This document shows positions 23,539 to 34,254 of a stretch of DNA of 64,000 nt, piece by piece (position 1 is the stretch's first letter; each line of letters opens with the position of its first letter). The notes beneath the pieces are model-generated. The model had not been told where the DNA came from. It was given only the letters and a program-made list of their open reading frames with translations, and ran no database searches. The stretch is taken from the NCBI GenBank assembly GCA_963682055.1, contig OY821747.1, forward strand, positions 28,518,126-28,582,125, in the 5' to 3' direction. The stretch is from Primula veris (Eukaryota; Streptophyta; Magnoliopsida; Ericales; Primulaceae). The position numbers and the translations under genes were made by a program.

Positions 23539-24477
23539 TCTTGGGCACATGTTCTTTTCGATACGGGGGAGTCGCGTTCTTTTATATCTAGAAGTCTAGT
23601 TGAGTCTTTGTCGTTAGAAATTGGGGTTCTAGACAACCCGATTGTTGTAGAGACTCCTGTTGGGGGTCGAGTTGTGTTAGACCGAGTGTGTCGGTCTTGT
23701 GAGATGGTGGTCACGGACCACGTGTTTATATTCGATTTAGTTGTTATAGAGATGTCGGGGTTCGACGTGATCCTTGGAATGGACTGGTTGGTTCATTTCA
23801 ACTCTTTCATCGATTGTGTTCGACGAAAAGTTTTCCTTACTACTTCATCCGGAGATGAGGTGTTCTTTCATGGGGAAAGGGACGCTACCCTTTCTTCAAT
23901 TCCTTATTATTCCAAGCGGGTTGTGGGCAACCTGTCTTGTCTTTTGGCTAGTCTCTCGATAGTGGATAACGACAAAGAGGTGGAAATATGGCCACGCGTA
24001 GTGGACGATTTTCTAGATGTGTTTCCGAAGGATCTACCTGGGTTACCATCGAAGAGAGGGTTAGACTTTTCTATCGACTTGGTACCGGGAACGGCACCTA
24101 TAGCCATTTTCCCGTACCGTTTGGCACCAGCAGAATTGAAGGAGTTAAGTAAGCAGTTAGAAGAACTGCTAGAAAAGGGGTTTAGTAGGCGGAGTACGTC
24201 ACCGTGGGCGGCACCGGCCTTGTTCGTGCAAAAGAAGGATGGATCGATGAGGATGTGCATCGACTATCGAAAGTTAAATAGGGTGACTATTAAGAATAAG
24301 TACCCACTATCTCGAATTGATGATTTGTTTGACCAACTGAAAGGAGCGACGTTCTTTTCAAAAATCGACTTACGATCAGGCTATCAGCAATTGAGAGTGA
24401 AAGATGAGGATATTTCGAAAACGGCCTTAGGACTCGGTATGGTCACTATGAGTTTGTGGTCATTCCATTCGGGTTAA
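23539..24477 (+). pseudogene. Ty3 protease and N-terminal reverse transcriptase
   Basis: The frame resumes directly after the TAA. The protease active site reads [11 protein letters not shown], with Glu where Ala is usual; [11 protein letters not shown] follows. RT begins near 24120 with [31 protein letters not shown] and [16 protein letters not shown] (first catalytic Asp). After ISKTAL a one-base deletion near 24428 (minus copy has an extra T) shifts the frame, ending at 24475-24477. Confidence 0.9.
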
Positions 24478-26071
24478 CTAATGCGCCGGCGGCATTTATG
24501 AAATTAATGAATCAGATTTTTAAGGAGTATCTCGACAAGTTCGTGGTGGTCTTCGTCGACGATATCTTGATTTACTCGAGTTCAAGAGAGGAACACGAGG
24601 AGCATCTCCGTCTACATTGCTCACGTTGAGAGAGCGCCAACTTTACGGAAAATTTAGCAAATTTGAGTTTTGGCTAAATGAGGTGAAATTTCTTGAGCAT
24701 GTGATCTCGGAAGAAGGGGTAAAGGTGGACGCGACGAAAATTGAGGCAGTTTCGAAATGGGCACAACCGAGGAATGTGTTCGAGATTCGAAGTTTCTTGG
24801 GCTTAGCGGGATACTATCGACGGTTCGTCAAGGATTTCTCGAAGTTAGCGACTCCAATGACTCACCTTACCAAGAAAGGGGTGAGGTTTGTGTGGAGTGA
24901 GGCTTGCGAGAAAGCTTTCCTAGAGCTCAAGAAGCGGTTGACTAGTTCTCCCATACTAGTTATTCCCGAGCAAGGGAAGGGTTACCAAGTGTATTGCGAT
25001 GCTCCGAAGGAAGGTTTGGGTTGCGTCTTGATGCAAGACGGAAAGGTTATCGCATATGCTTCGCGACAACTAAAGATTCACGAAAAGAATTATCCGACTC
25101 ATGACCTAGAGTTAGCGGAAATAGTTCATGCGTTGAAGATATGGAGGCATTATCTGTTCGGGGAAAAGTTCGAAGTGTTCTTGGATCACAAGAGCCTAGG
25201 GCATATCTTTACCCAACGTGATCTAAATATGCGAGAACAACGATGGATGGAATATTTGGAACAGTACGACTACGACTTGCACTATCATCCGGGAAAGGTC
25301 AATGTAGTGGTGGATGCTTTGAGTCGAAAGTCTCATGCGATCTTAGCGCATGTGGCGATTGATGAATGGAGGATGATGGGAAAAGTGAACGAGTTCGACT
25401 TGGAGTTGGGACATGTTAATGTGGGGACCTTGTACACAATAGTGGTACAACCGGAACTTGTGTGTAGGGTTCTGGACGCTCAAGATGGGGACGAGAAAGT
25501 GGAGAACTTTGAGAAACAGATAAGTTCGAGCGAAGGATTAGAGGGTTGGACGAAAGGAACCGATGGAAGACTACGCTTTAAGGGAATGACTTATGTGACA
25601 GAAAACATGAGGAACGAGGTATTAAAGGAGTTTCACCACTCCCGATTAGCCATTCATCCCGGCGGGACAAAAATGTATCACGATGCGAAGAGACAATTTT
25701 GGTGGCCCGGAATGAAACGAGATGTAGCTTCATATGTTAGCAAGCGCCTAACTTGCCAACAAGTGAAGGCGGAACACCAAAGGCCGGCAGGTATGCTCCA
25801 ACCTTTACCGGTAGCGGAATGGAAGTGGGAGAGGATTGCAATGGATTTTGTGACCAACTTACCTAAATCAGTAAGTGGGAATGACGCTGTGTGGGTTGTG
25901 GTCGACCGTTTGACCAAATCCGCACACTTCATTGCGATTAAGATGACGAATTCGGTGGAAATCTTGGGACGGAAGTATATTAAGGAAATTGTTCGACTTC
26001 ATGGGGTACCAATTTCGAGTTGTTGTCTCTTATTATGTTGGATATTGCATATAGGTGTTTACCTTGTTTGA
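24478..26071 (+). pseudogene. Ty3 RT catalytic part, RNase H and truncated integrase
   Basis: 24478-24616 still encodes the RT catalytic [10 protein letters not shown] in a different frame; a second one-base deletion near 24612 is followed by the open stretch 24617-26071. That stretch holds the RT thumb, RNase H ([20 protein letters not shown]) and the integrase zinc region, where SKRLTCQ has Arg for the first zinc Cys of the CxxC (SKCLTCQ in the minus copy). It then has MDFVTNLP (first catalytic Asp) and stops soon after VRLHGVPIS at about 26013. A deletion joins this to 3' untranslated sequence, so the other two catalytic acids and the chromodomain are gone. Confidence 0.92.
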
Positions 26072-26423
26072 GATTCTTACGTGTAGTTCATGTATTTTGA
26101 GTTTTGTAGACGTTGTGAAGTTGTTGAGGTAGAAGCATGTCATCTTGGTTGTTGAGCTAGAAACATGTTACCTTTGTTACATTATTTTCTTTTATTTTAT
26201 TAGTCATTGTTTTACATTATCGAGATACTTACGTACCTTTTGTTTACTTGAGTTATGGATGGAAGAGTGGTATGAGTTGTGTACCCTGAGTATTTTATTT
26301 CTTAGATGATGACACGTATTGTACGTTTAAATTTTATGGCCTTATTTATATTAATTTATCATTTATGGGTATAGTTGTTTAGAGATGAAATTTCGGGACG
26401 AAATTCTTTTAAGGAGGGTTAGT
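26072..26423 (+). other. Ty3 3' untranslated region and polypurine tract
   Basis: Matches 806-1213 of the minus copy. The polypurine tract AAGGAGGG lies at 26411-26418, five bases before the 3' LTR. Confidence 0.85.
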
Positions 26424-28299
26424 TGTAACATCCCGTATTTTTATAAGTAATTTTTATTCATGATTAAATTTATCCAAAAACGTTTTATACAAAATTTTAC
26501 CAAAAACCGGTCACTCGACTAATTTTTAGCCAAAAACCGAAACTCTTCCGAAAAGATTTATTTTTAAAACCTGTTAGTAATTTTATAAATAAAAAGGACC
26601 CAATAATTTTGTTTCTAAAAATTTGTTATTTTTGAGTAGTAAAACAATATTTTTGGATTATGAGTTAACTTTTAGAAATTTGGGGACCAAATAGTTCGTT
26701 ACCTCAAACATTCTCAAAACGGTTTTTTTTACATCTTCCAAATCAGCCCACTTTTCTTAAAAACAGTAAACCTAAAAAACAAGAGAGAAAAAGAGAGAAA
26801 AGAGAAGAAGAAGAATAAGAAGAGAAACCACGTTAGCGGATTATTACCGGAAGCATCTCCACTATACTCTAAGGTAACGGGGGTTATCCATTGCGACTAG
26901 ACGAGGGTGTATGTTAGGATTAGGTTTTACGTTTAGTATAAATTGGGGGTTTTTGCCTTTTATATTAATTATGTTCTTAATTTGTTAATTGAGGTTTAGT
27001 TGTTATATTTTTAATTCACTTATTAGATTTTGGATTAGTTGTGGATTTAGTCTTTTGATTTCGGATTAATGATAATATTAATGGGTTGCGTGTTATATGC
27101 GTTGATTATGTATTATTATGGTTGTTGATAGAATTGGGTAAATTATTGTTGAATAAAGATGAGTTTTATATTGCGCATACAAGGTGTTTGTTAAAATGTC
27201 TGAATGAGTTTTTATGTTGATTACACTTGTTTGGCTAGTTGTGAATCTAGCACCTATGCTTTTGGATTATGTTGTATTACGTTAAGTGACGTATGAGATT
27301 GTGTTATTTGAATAGTATAATATTATTGGCCGAGGCCTTAATATTTATACGTATGAGATTGTGTTATATGAATAGTATAATATTATTGGCCGAGGCCTTA
27401 ATATTGATACATTAGCAATGGTCTCTGTCTCTTCCTAATTCCGGGGACAGAAGACGGCCGTGGGGATAGGGAATGACTCGTCTTACGGACTGGGGCGAGT
27501 GGCATGAGAGGTCCTAGTGTGCACTATATTTATTTTTATGTTAGCTATGGTCTCTGTCTCTTCCTAATTCCGAGGACAGTAGACGGCCGAGGGGATAGGG
27601 AATGACTCGTCTTACGGACTGGGACGAGTGGCATGAGAGGTCCAAGTGCGCACTTTAAATCTACTTTTATGTTAGCAATGGTCTCTGTCTCTTCCTAATT
27701 CCGGGGACAGAAGACGGCCGAGGGGATAGGGAATGACTTACCTTACGGACTGGGGTAGGTGGCATGAGTGGTCCATGTTTGCTATAGATTTGTGTTGACA
27801 TTATTTATTTTATTTAATTTATCTAGTTGTACAATGTTATTATATTTCTTTTATACGTCGATTATCGTAGTTGTAGAATTTGTGAGCTCTTGCATTTATG
27901 AGATGGAGTGACGGTATTGTGGTGCCGTCCCGTCTAGTTATGTGTGTGGGACTCACCGTTACAATTTTATGTTTCAGGTACAATTTAGGTTGAGACGTTC
28001 GGTTAGGAGCTATGGCAATACATCACATGGGCTCGGTCGGGGCTTTCATTTTCTTTTCATTTGTATTATATTTTGAGGTTGTAGCCTACGGACAAATTCT
28101 TTCATTTGTTATTTTCTTAGTTTTATAAAACTTGCCTTGTAGCCGTGTTTGGCAACATTTTTATTTAATTGTCAATTGTTCCTTTAGCTCGTAATTTATT
28201 TCTTTTAAAAATTCAAATTTTTTACCAACAGGTTCTATTTTCTTTTGTTTTAAAAAGGTCATGCCTCGATGTCCGTGTTATGGAATTTGGGGCGTGACA
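26424..28299 (+). repeat. 3' LTR of the plus-strand Ty3 element
   Basis: Same 1876-base length as the 5' LTR, with scattered substitutions and small indels, and the same three-unit internal repeat (near 27421, 27550, 27681). Followed by the target duplication GACCA. Confidence 0.95.
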
Positions 28300-28304
28300 G
28301 ACCA

Positions 28305-28984
28305 TCGGTACAAATTTTTTTACTTTTTTTTATTATGTGAAAGGTCCATTACACATTTACACTTCTCTTCATTTCCAACTTGTTGATAGCTACATTGGTG
28401 AAAGACATGAAAATGATTTATTGTAGACCAAAATCTAGAAGTGAAAAGAAAATAGAGGCTTTAATAAGCGGAGATTAAGAAGCCATCTTTCAGTTCCGTA
28501 TGCTCCGTCTCCAGAAAAATATTTTTATATATGTCATTGATTTTGTAACAGCTATCAACTTCAACAATGTTCTATATGTAATCTAGCAAATAATTGAGGA
28601 GGTGGTCGATTTAGAATTTTAAACAAGAGAATTTAATATAAATTAAAAGCTGAGGTCGCCATTAATGGGAAAAATCATGGGGAAAATAATGACATGAATT
28701 GATAAAAGAAGTTACACAAGCAAATTGACTCAATTGAGAGTAATGAGCTTGGGAAGATACAACTAAATCAACTAAAAATGTGATATACAAAGAAAAGGAA
28801 ACAATTTTTAAAATGCAATGAACCCCTAAGTCTGCATAATTCTCACAAAGATACCTTGAGTTCTCAAGTACTTTATTTCAATTCATTAAAAACTCTTTTT
28901 TGGCTTTCTTTCCATAAATGAATTCAATGGTAGACTAAGTCGATGTACTTACATATTGGTTCATAACATTTACCTTTCCTTTTC
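28305..28984. other. Intergenic DNA resuming the interrupted host locus
   Basis: Continues the host sequence split by the Ty3 insertion. No gene recognised. Confidence 0.45.
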
Positions 28985-29346
28985 TTAGCATTTTAAAAAA
29001 AATTGCATCCTACATGATAAGTAGATAAGAGAGCAAGCAAAACGGACAAGAATTACGTTGTAGAGGTATAAGAAAAGATTGATGACCTAAATTGCCATAA
29101 GCCATAGTGATTCAATGAAAACAAAAATCATAAGATATTCTTAGAAGCTTTCGTGGAGACCTCACCTTCTCCACAAAAATTACTCCGTACGTGACAAGTG
29201 GATAACAAAGCGAGCAAAACAGACACAAATCATGTTGTAGAGGTACAAGAAAAAGACTGGTCAACAAAGTTGCTAAATCCCATAGTGATTCAATGAGCAA
29301 AAAGAAAACATAAGAACTTATGAGAAGCTTTAATGGAGACCTTACC
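28985..29346. repeat. Two-copy tandem duplication, period about 181 bases
   Basis: Landmarks GAGCAAGCAAAACGGAC (29031) and CGAGCAAAACAGAC (29211), then GTTGTAGAGGTA and CATAGTGATTCAATGA, recur with a spacing of about 181 bases. The right copy abuts the START-domain exon. The two copies are diverged, so the event is not recent. Confidence 0.7.
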
Positions 29347-29620
29347 TCACTACAGCCATTAAAAAAAGTCTTTTACTAAGCATCCTGAAGGACGCTTTCA
29401 GAGACGAGGATCACTGGCCAGAGTAGTCACATGAGATATCAACTATTATCCATCGACTTGTCCTTATTTCCTTTGCATGACGTAACAAATAGTACTCTCT
29501 CGGTGGCACCAGGGGGACAGTATATGCAATTTCGCATGCATCTGGGGCAACATATAATTTCATGTCATCAAATCTATCAAACGGGAAAACGACAGTTACA
29601 CTTTTAGATTCCTGAAGTTG
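29347..29620 (-). pseudogene. START-domain exon of an HD-Zip IV-like gene
   Basis: Minus-strand reading gives VPLVPPREYYLLRHAKEI, then SRWIIVDISCDYS, and after a frame change RPSGCLVKDFF and NGCSE before a donor GTAAGG. PLVP.RE.Y.LR and the RPSGC(L/I) block are hallmarks of the START lipid-binding domain of class III/IV HD-Zip proteins. A stop follows DYSGQ and at least two frameshifts are present. It lies downstream of the zipper exon at 30563, in the right order and orientation for one gene. Confidence 0.68.
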
Positions 29621-30562
29621 TCCTCACTTGTTATTATATTTTAGTTAGTTCCTGCTGATTGATTTTGTTTTAGACAAAAAAAATACATATGGAATTAAGA
29701 ACTCATATTTTCACTTATAAGGGGATTTTATTCACTGGAATATGAATTTCAGCATAGAAAGTGCGCAACATATCTGAAATAAGAACTAATGATTTTTTTT
29801 GTAACTGCTAAAGAGAGACACATTTTTCTTTGTAGGAAATCCTCTCTGCTCTCTCATACTCCATTCTTAAACAGAAATCGGCGTTCAAAACACCAAATAA
29901 ATTTGAAAATTAAAGAAACAAAGTGTTTGGATAGAAAAATAGTACAGATTTAACATGCTGGACTGGAGACAAACAGCCATTTTTGCTTTAGATATAAAAG
30001 AACTCTTTTGCATGAGGTCCAAGAACTTCAGAGGTATCACCAGACTTCAAAAAAGTTTTCATTCATCTAGGAAGAAATCTGCACAAGGAATAGAAATATA
30101 AACACATTATTTGTACAAAATTCAGGAGTAAAGATTAATTAAGTGAAACATCATACCTTTGAAGAGTTAAGACCAACTTTTATCATGAGAACCGAAAGAA
30201 AACAAGGACGTTTGCCATGAGCAGAGAAGAAAGTTTAAAACAATTTGAAGAGAATTTAGAGCAGCCTTTTAACAATCATAAAAAAATCACAAACATGAAT
30301 TACCAAAACTGGATTGTTTATTTAAGAAAACAATCACATCCTAAAGCCCAAACTAGCTTTTCATTCAATACTTTGTGAGGATGGGATACACGCTGCAGAT
30401 CATATAAGGATGAGCATCAAATTGTTGACAATAAAGCAAACCGGAAAAAAAGAAGAAAAAAACCTTAAGGGTCCAAAATGAACTGTCAAAGAACAGAACT
30501 AACCTCTGAATTGATATTTTCACACTCCACGAAGCTTCACACTTTGAGCACTTTGATTTATG
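29621..30562. other. Intron-like DNA between HD-Zip fragments
   Basis: Lies between the zipper and START exons. HD-Zip IV genes should have more START-domain coding here; I cannot find it, so those exons are deleted or too decayed to read. Confidence 0.4.
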
Positions 30563-30649
30563 CTAAGCCTCTTTTAATTCATCAATTTCCCTTTTAAGTT
30601 TTTGGTTTTCTGCCTTGAGAACATCATTTTCAGATTTTCCTAGTTGGGC
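30563..30649 (-). pseudogene. Leucine-zipper exon of an HD-Zip IV-like gene
   Basis: Begins after acceptor AG (30650-30651), reading AQLGKSENDVLKAENQKLKR, then EIDELKEA and a TAG stop at 30563-30565. The heptad pattern directly after the homeodomain fits the zipper of HD-Zip IV (related proteins have RHEN..LR.END.LR at this place). The early stop would give a protein with a partial homeodomain and a zipper but no START domain. Confidence 0.7.
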
Positions 30650-30724
30650 CTGTAAAATCAAGGTAAGCATTAAATATTGATTACCTAACAGCAGACAATA
30701 CAACTAATGTGTAGAGGGAATTAC

Positions 30725-30842
30725 CTTCGCTTGGGTTCTCCTATTCTGGAACCAACAATTCACTTGCTTGGGCGTAAGTCCCAAATCTTTACTCAGTTGT
30801 TCTCGCTGCGCTATATCAGGATGGGAACATTGTTTGTCGAAC
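30725..30842 (-). pseudogene. Homeodomain exon (second half) of an HD-Zip IV-like gene
   Basis: Minus strand, flanked by acceptor AG and donor GT (AAG|GTAATT). Reads [20 protein letters not shown], then [19 protein letters not shown]. The recognition helix WFQNRRTQ and the CPHPD-like motif identify the HD-Zip IV family, whose members act in epidermal cell fate. The first homeodomain helix is on no visible exon. The splice to the zipper exon keeps the frame (TQAK then AQLG). Confidence 0.8.
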
Positions 30843-30989
30843 CTTCAACATACATCAACAAACCCGTCAGTATTAGAAAAATATGAAAAACCTCAAAGGA
30901 AAATTGATGCTAAAGTGCTGTTAAATTTAGCTACACAGAGTTTACAATAAGTTTAGCAACATAGCGTCGTATGGCATCATGACAATTAC

Positions 30990-31530
30990 TTGTAGTGAAT
31001 CTTGTCAATAAACAAGTAGACGAAATATTGAAGTGGCCATCAATTTATCCTTACATATCGTTGAAATTTTTTGTTTACTCTTACTTTTAGGCCTCTAGAA
31101 GAACCAAACGAATATAATCAAAGACAAATTGCCCAAAAAAAGAAAAAACTTGCCTCAACAACAGTTTTCCTTTCTTTGATAAGAAATGTTAGAATTATTA
31201 ATTTCAATTTAGTAAAAGAGTATGGTTAGAAAACTTCAAAAGAATGCCACCCAGTTCTGCTTTAAAGAAGTTTTGGTAGGAAATAGAAAACGTTCGAGGT
31301 GTGTTTGAGAAATAAAGAAAATTTGATGCAATTCCTTATTCATACATAAGTAAATTATCAATTTGCTTACACAAAAAAGGGATACTATAAACTTGTTTGT
31401 CAGATATCAAACGAATGCAGCGCAAGTACCACGTTGTTCTGAATTAGTAAGGAATATGCTTGGCATATACAGAAACAATAAGATTAAGAGGGAGAAATAT
31501 ATAATGTGATTTAAAAGCTCTCTCAAGGGA
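30990..31530. repeat. Diverged copy of 17270-17870
   Basis: Shares landmarks TAGACGAAATATTGAAGTGG, CAATTTAGTAAAA and CCAGTT(C/T)TGCTTTAAAGAAG with the earlier copy. The ORF of 17211-17438 is broken here by stops. It lies in the intron-like gap between the RRM and homeodomain exons. Confidence 0.6.
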
Positions 31531-31713
31531 CCTGATTAAATTTCTGAAAACATGTAGTCAAGGAAACTTTTATAATGTTATACACTGGTAAACTATCAAA
31601 TCAATGTAAGCAAATTAGTTGGTTTACATTTTTAAAGCATAAGAGCATCTAAAGTTCCAATTACATTAGAAAAATCATATAAAATAAAAAAGTGAAGTTA
31701 TTGGGATCCAAAC

Positions 31714-31779
31714 CTTAATCGCGTTATTCATGGAAGTTAAACTCTCAAACTCAACAAAACCAAAACATGTACCATGTAT
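31714..31779 (-). pseudogene. RRM exon 2 of a G3BP-like gene
   Basis: 66 bases with acceptor AG and donor GT, reading IHGTCFGFVEFESLTSMNNA then IK. It contains the RNP1 motif (CFGFVEFE). It joins in phase to the exon at 31870-31967 (RHNK then IHGTC), as in the RRM of plant NTF2/RRM G3BP-like proteins, which bind RNA in stress granules. Confidence 0.68.
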
Positions 31780-31869
31780 CTGCATGATAAATACAACAGA
31801 AAATTATGTAAAACTAAAAAACAAATCGATTGAACAAATTTAATGCACAATCACATGTATAGATCTAAC

Positions 31870-31967
31870 CTTATTATGTCGAACTTGGACACCTCCTTTT
31901 TTAATTGGTTCGAATTTCTTAAATTCTTCCTCCACCTCAGAAACATATATGGAGTGGCCCTCTGTTG
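31870..31967 (-). pseudogene. RRM exon 1 of a G3BP-like gene, RNP2 region shortened
   Basis: 98 bases with acceptor TAG and donor GT. Reads TEGHSIYVSEVEEEFKKF, then EPIKKGGVQVRHNK. The GHSIYV start and the GG(V/I)QVR block fit G3BP-like RRMs. Compared with that family about ten residues are missing between SIYV and EVEEEF, which removes the loop after RNP2, so the fold would be damaged. No NTF2 domain exon was found. Confidence 0.66.
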
Positions 31968-32599
31968 CTAGAAGAAACACTAGTAGTATTAATAATTTAA
32001 TATTCAATGTATTCACTTCATAAACTGGACATCAGATCTTTTTTTAGGAAGGTACAATTAGATTTTTTCGAGTTATGCTAAACTTGAAGCAAACTAATCG
32101 TTGGCCAAACAAAATGCAAAGCTTTTTTCGAGTTTCGATTTTCTCAATATTCAACATTGCATGTTTGAAACTGACATGTTTTTTTAAAGACGAAACTACT
32201 AAAAACAAGCCAGGCCATGAAAGTAAAACAAAAATACTTTAAGAACGGGAAGTATATGGGGAAAGAAGGACGGGAGATTTCACTTAAGGAGAAATATTCA
32301 ATTGCCCCCTAGGCCCTAAATATTTCAAAACATGAGAAAAAGATCTCTACATAATCTAAGGTTCCAACTTTCAGAAGCTAGATCAATTTTCTAGAGATTT
32401 TGTTCGAAGTAAATAGTCTACGATTTAAAAAAATTAATAACATTCATCCCAATGTATGCAACCATGCAAGTGGTAAATGCAAGCTTCAAGAAAATTACAT
32501 AAGAATCCTTTTCCACAAAGAAATTTAAAATAAATTAACCATGGCTTGATTTTAAATGGGACAACTTAAGGAGAGAAGCATTAAAATTACTTCTGCCAT
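31968..32599. other. Intergenic or intronic AT-rich DNA
   Basis: Part (about 32080-32200) resembles 44960-45110 (AACTTGAAGCAAACTAAT, TTGCATGTTT). No exon recognised. Confidence 0.4.
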
Positions 32600-32930
32600 G
32601 TGCATAAATAGTCGAAGATTGCACCGCGACATGCATAAAAATACATAGAGCTTCCTTACAGTCGATAAAATCTTGTACTAACATCAAATAGGATAAAAGT
32701 ATGCAGCTTTTACATTCTTCAATTAAACCGTTTTTTATTGCATTAAATGCATTATTCCTACCCGTATCCCACAAAATAAACTTTTTTTGTGTATACTACA
32801 TGGTTAGTACCCAACTAAAACTACATTTCAATATAAGTTGGTTTCTCTATGTTTCAATTTGATATAATTAATTTTCTTTTCCACTATAGCTTCAACATTC
32901 ACAACCCTCTACATAGAATTGACCAAAGCT
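32600..32930. repeat. Recurrent host module, copy 3
   Basis: Matches 12076-12480, 17860-18420 and 41350-41590 (GATTGCACCGCGACATGCAT, ACATAGAGCTT, TTCAATTAAACCGTTTT). It is followed on the right by the unknown exon 32979-33132, the same order as in copies 2 and 4. Confidence 0.6.
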
Positions 32931-32978
32931 CATAAAATTTACATGAGCATATATAGAATTAATTAATTAAAGCATAAC

Positions 32979-33132
32979 CTTGCGAGTTGCGACCAGGGTA
33001 TATTGTTATGAAATGCGATGAATAACGATCTTCCCAAAATTCTGTCATTACTCAAATAGTCGTGGGCTCGCCGCCTTTTCTTGCGGGTACTCCAGACAAA
33101 TCTTAATTTTAAGTTATGGCCGCCTTTTTTAA
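32979..33132 (-). pseudogene. Unknown basic exon, copy 1
   Basis: Minus-strand open stretch bounded by a likely acceptor (GTGATAG) and donor (CAAG|GTTATG). It reads KKGGHNLKLRFVWSTRKKRR, then RAHDYLSNDRILGRSLFIAF and HNNIPWSQ. A paralogue lies at 41633-41770 with the same borders and a largely conserved reading, and a shortened one near 18447-18530. It is rich in Lys/Arg. I do not recognise the family; the conserved frame and borders suggest real former coding sequence. Confidence 0.4.
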
Positions 33133-33720
33133 CTATCACAAAAAAATAAAAAAGATGTTGCATAAAAAAGGAAGCTGTGTAACTATTTAACACGAGAATT
33201 AATAACAAATCGGAGATCTACTCATTAAGCAAAATGTCGTGTCATCATTTCTTGTAAATTGGTCAACTATTACTCTCCTAATCTCAATTTAATGAGAAGT
33301 TCAGACAACGTGCAATATTACAGGATGAAAAGTTTGCATATTTGAAATGTCGAAATTACAGTTTCCAAATGTTAAATCAAATAAATTTGGCATCTTAACT
33401 ATGTAAAAACCTTTTTAAATTAATATTTTCGACATTTTGAAGTATAAAAAACTACACTGGAAACCCCATAGATTTATTATAAGAATTCCAACATTCTTAC
33501 AGTATAATTTGCACCTCTATTAATTGTTAATTGGTAATGAAATCATGGGTAATATCAGAAAAGGCAGAATATGAGAAACATAACAAAACCCTTGATTTGT
33601 TTTTGAAATAAACCCTAGATTTTTTTTTTGAAATAAAACCCTTGATCTTTTTTATTTCAAAAAAAACAAAACCTCAGCTTGATAATTAAAGTACATCACA
33701 CAAATATAAAAAAAAACTAT

Positions 33721-33870
33721 GTACATATTAAGATAGAGAGAGATAGAGATAGTACCAGGATAGGTAAAAAGCTGCATATTGCTTTTCTGAGAGGAAGTAT
33801 GAAAGTGGGTAGATAGTACCAGGATAGGTAAAAAGCTGCTTATTTCTACTTATATTTTTTTATACTACTA
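33721..33870 (-). promoter_or_regulatory. Promoter or 5' leader-like region with a 64-base direct repeat
   Basis: AGTACCAGGATAGGTAAAAA occurs at 33751 and 33815, a 64-base period. Its single counterpart at 42424 lies just downstream of a TATA box on the minus strand. Purine-rich GAGAGA tracts adjoin. By paralogy this may be the 5' end of the minus-strand transcription unit that runs through the unknown exon at 32979. Confidence 0.35.
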
Positions 33871-34254
33871 ATATATAAACGGCGCATTTGCCCCTTATTT
33901 ATAGTAAAAGCTGACAGGGATATAGTTCTGACATCAAAGCCCTAGTTACTAATTAATGCGCACCTTGACTTCTGATTTTTTTATTTTTTATACTTATATA
34001 AATTGTTTCAATTTTTATCTCTAAACGTTAATTACGGCGTCTATGGGATTTAATAATATTTTTATAATAGTTGTGTGTGAATTTGTGATGGAGTTGTTTT
34101 TCATATTTATAGAAATTGTTTTAATTTCGACGCATCCTTACCTGTACTTTTTATATTTGTTTCAATTTTTATATATAATCACAAATTATGGGTATCTGGC
34201 CTTTTGTAAATTTTAAAAAAAGGTGAATTAACAAAAACATATCTTACCCCTCTC
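33871..34254. other. Intergenic DNA
   Basis: AT-rich, nothing supported. From about 34190 the phrase AACAAAAACATA begins; it recurs inverted near 35660, possibly marking the ends of an insertion around the minisatellite. Confidence 0.35.

Larger units (their letters stand above)
18941..28299 (+). mobile_element. Near-complete Ty3/gypsy chromovirus-lineage element, TSD GACCA
   Basis: A 9.36-kb element with two 1876-base LTRs, TG..CA ends, the 5-base duplication GACCA at 18936-18940 and 28300-28304, a tRNA-iMet primer-binding site and a polypurine tract. The LTRs differ at roughly 40-45 positions by eye (about 97-98% identical), so insertion is fairly recent. Gag and pol carry a 19-base tandem duplication, an in-frame stop, two one-base deletions and a deletion of about 950 bases that removes most of integrase and the chromodomain. 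It is non-autonomous, but a working relative could mobilise it. Confidence 0.96.

Noticed and set aside
30563..31967. Functional RRM-homeodomain fusion gene
   Set aside because: Exon phases do not match across the putative junction, the RRM has lost its RNP2 loop and the START exon has stops.
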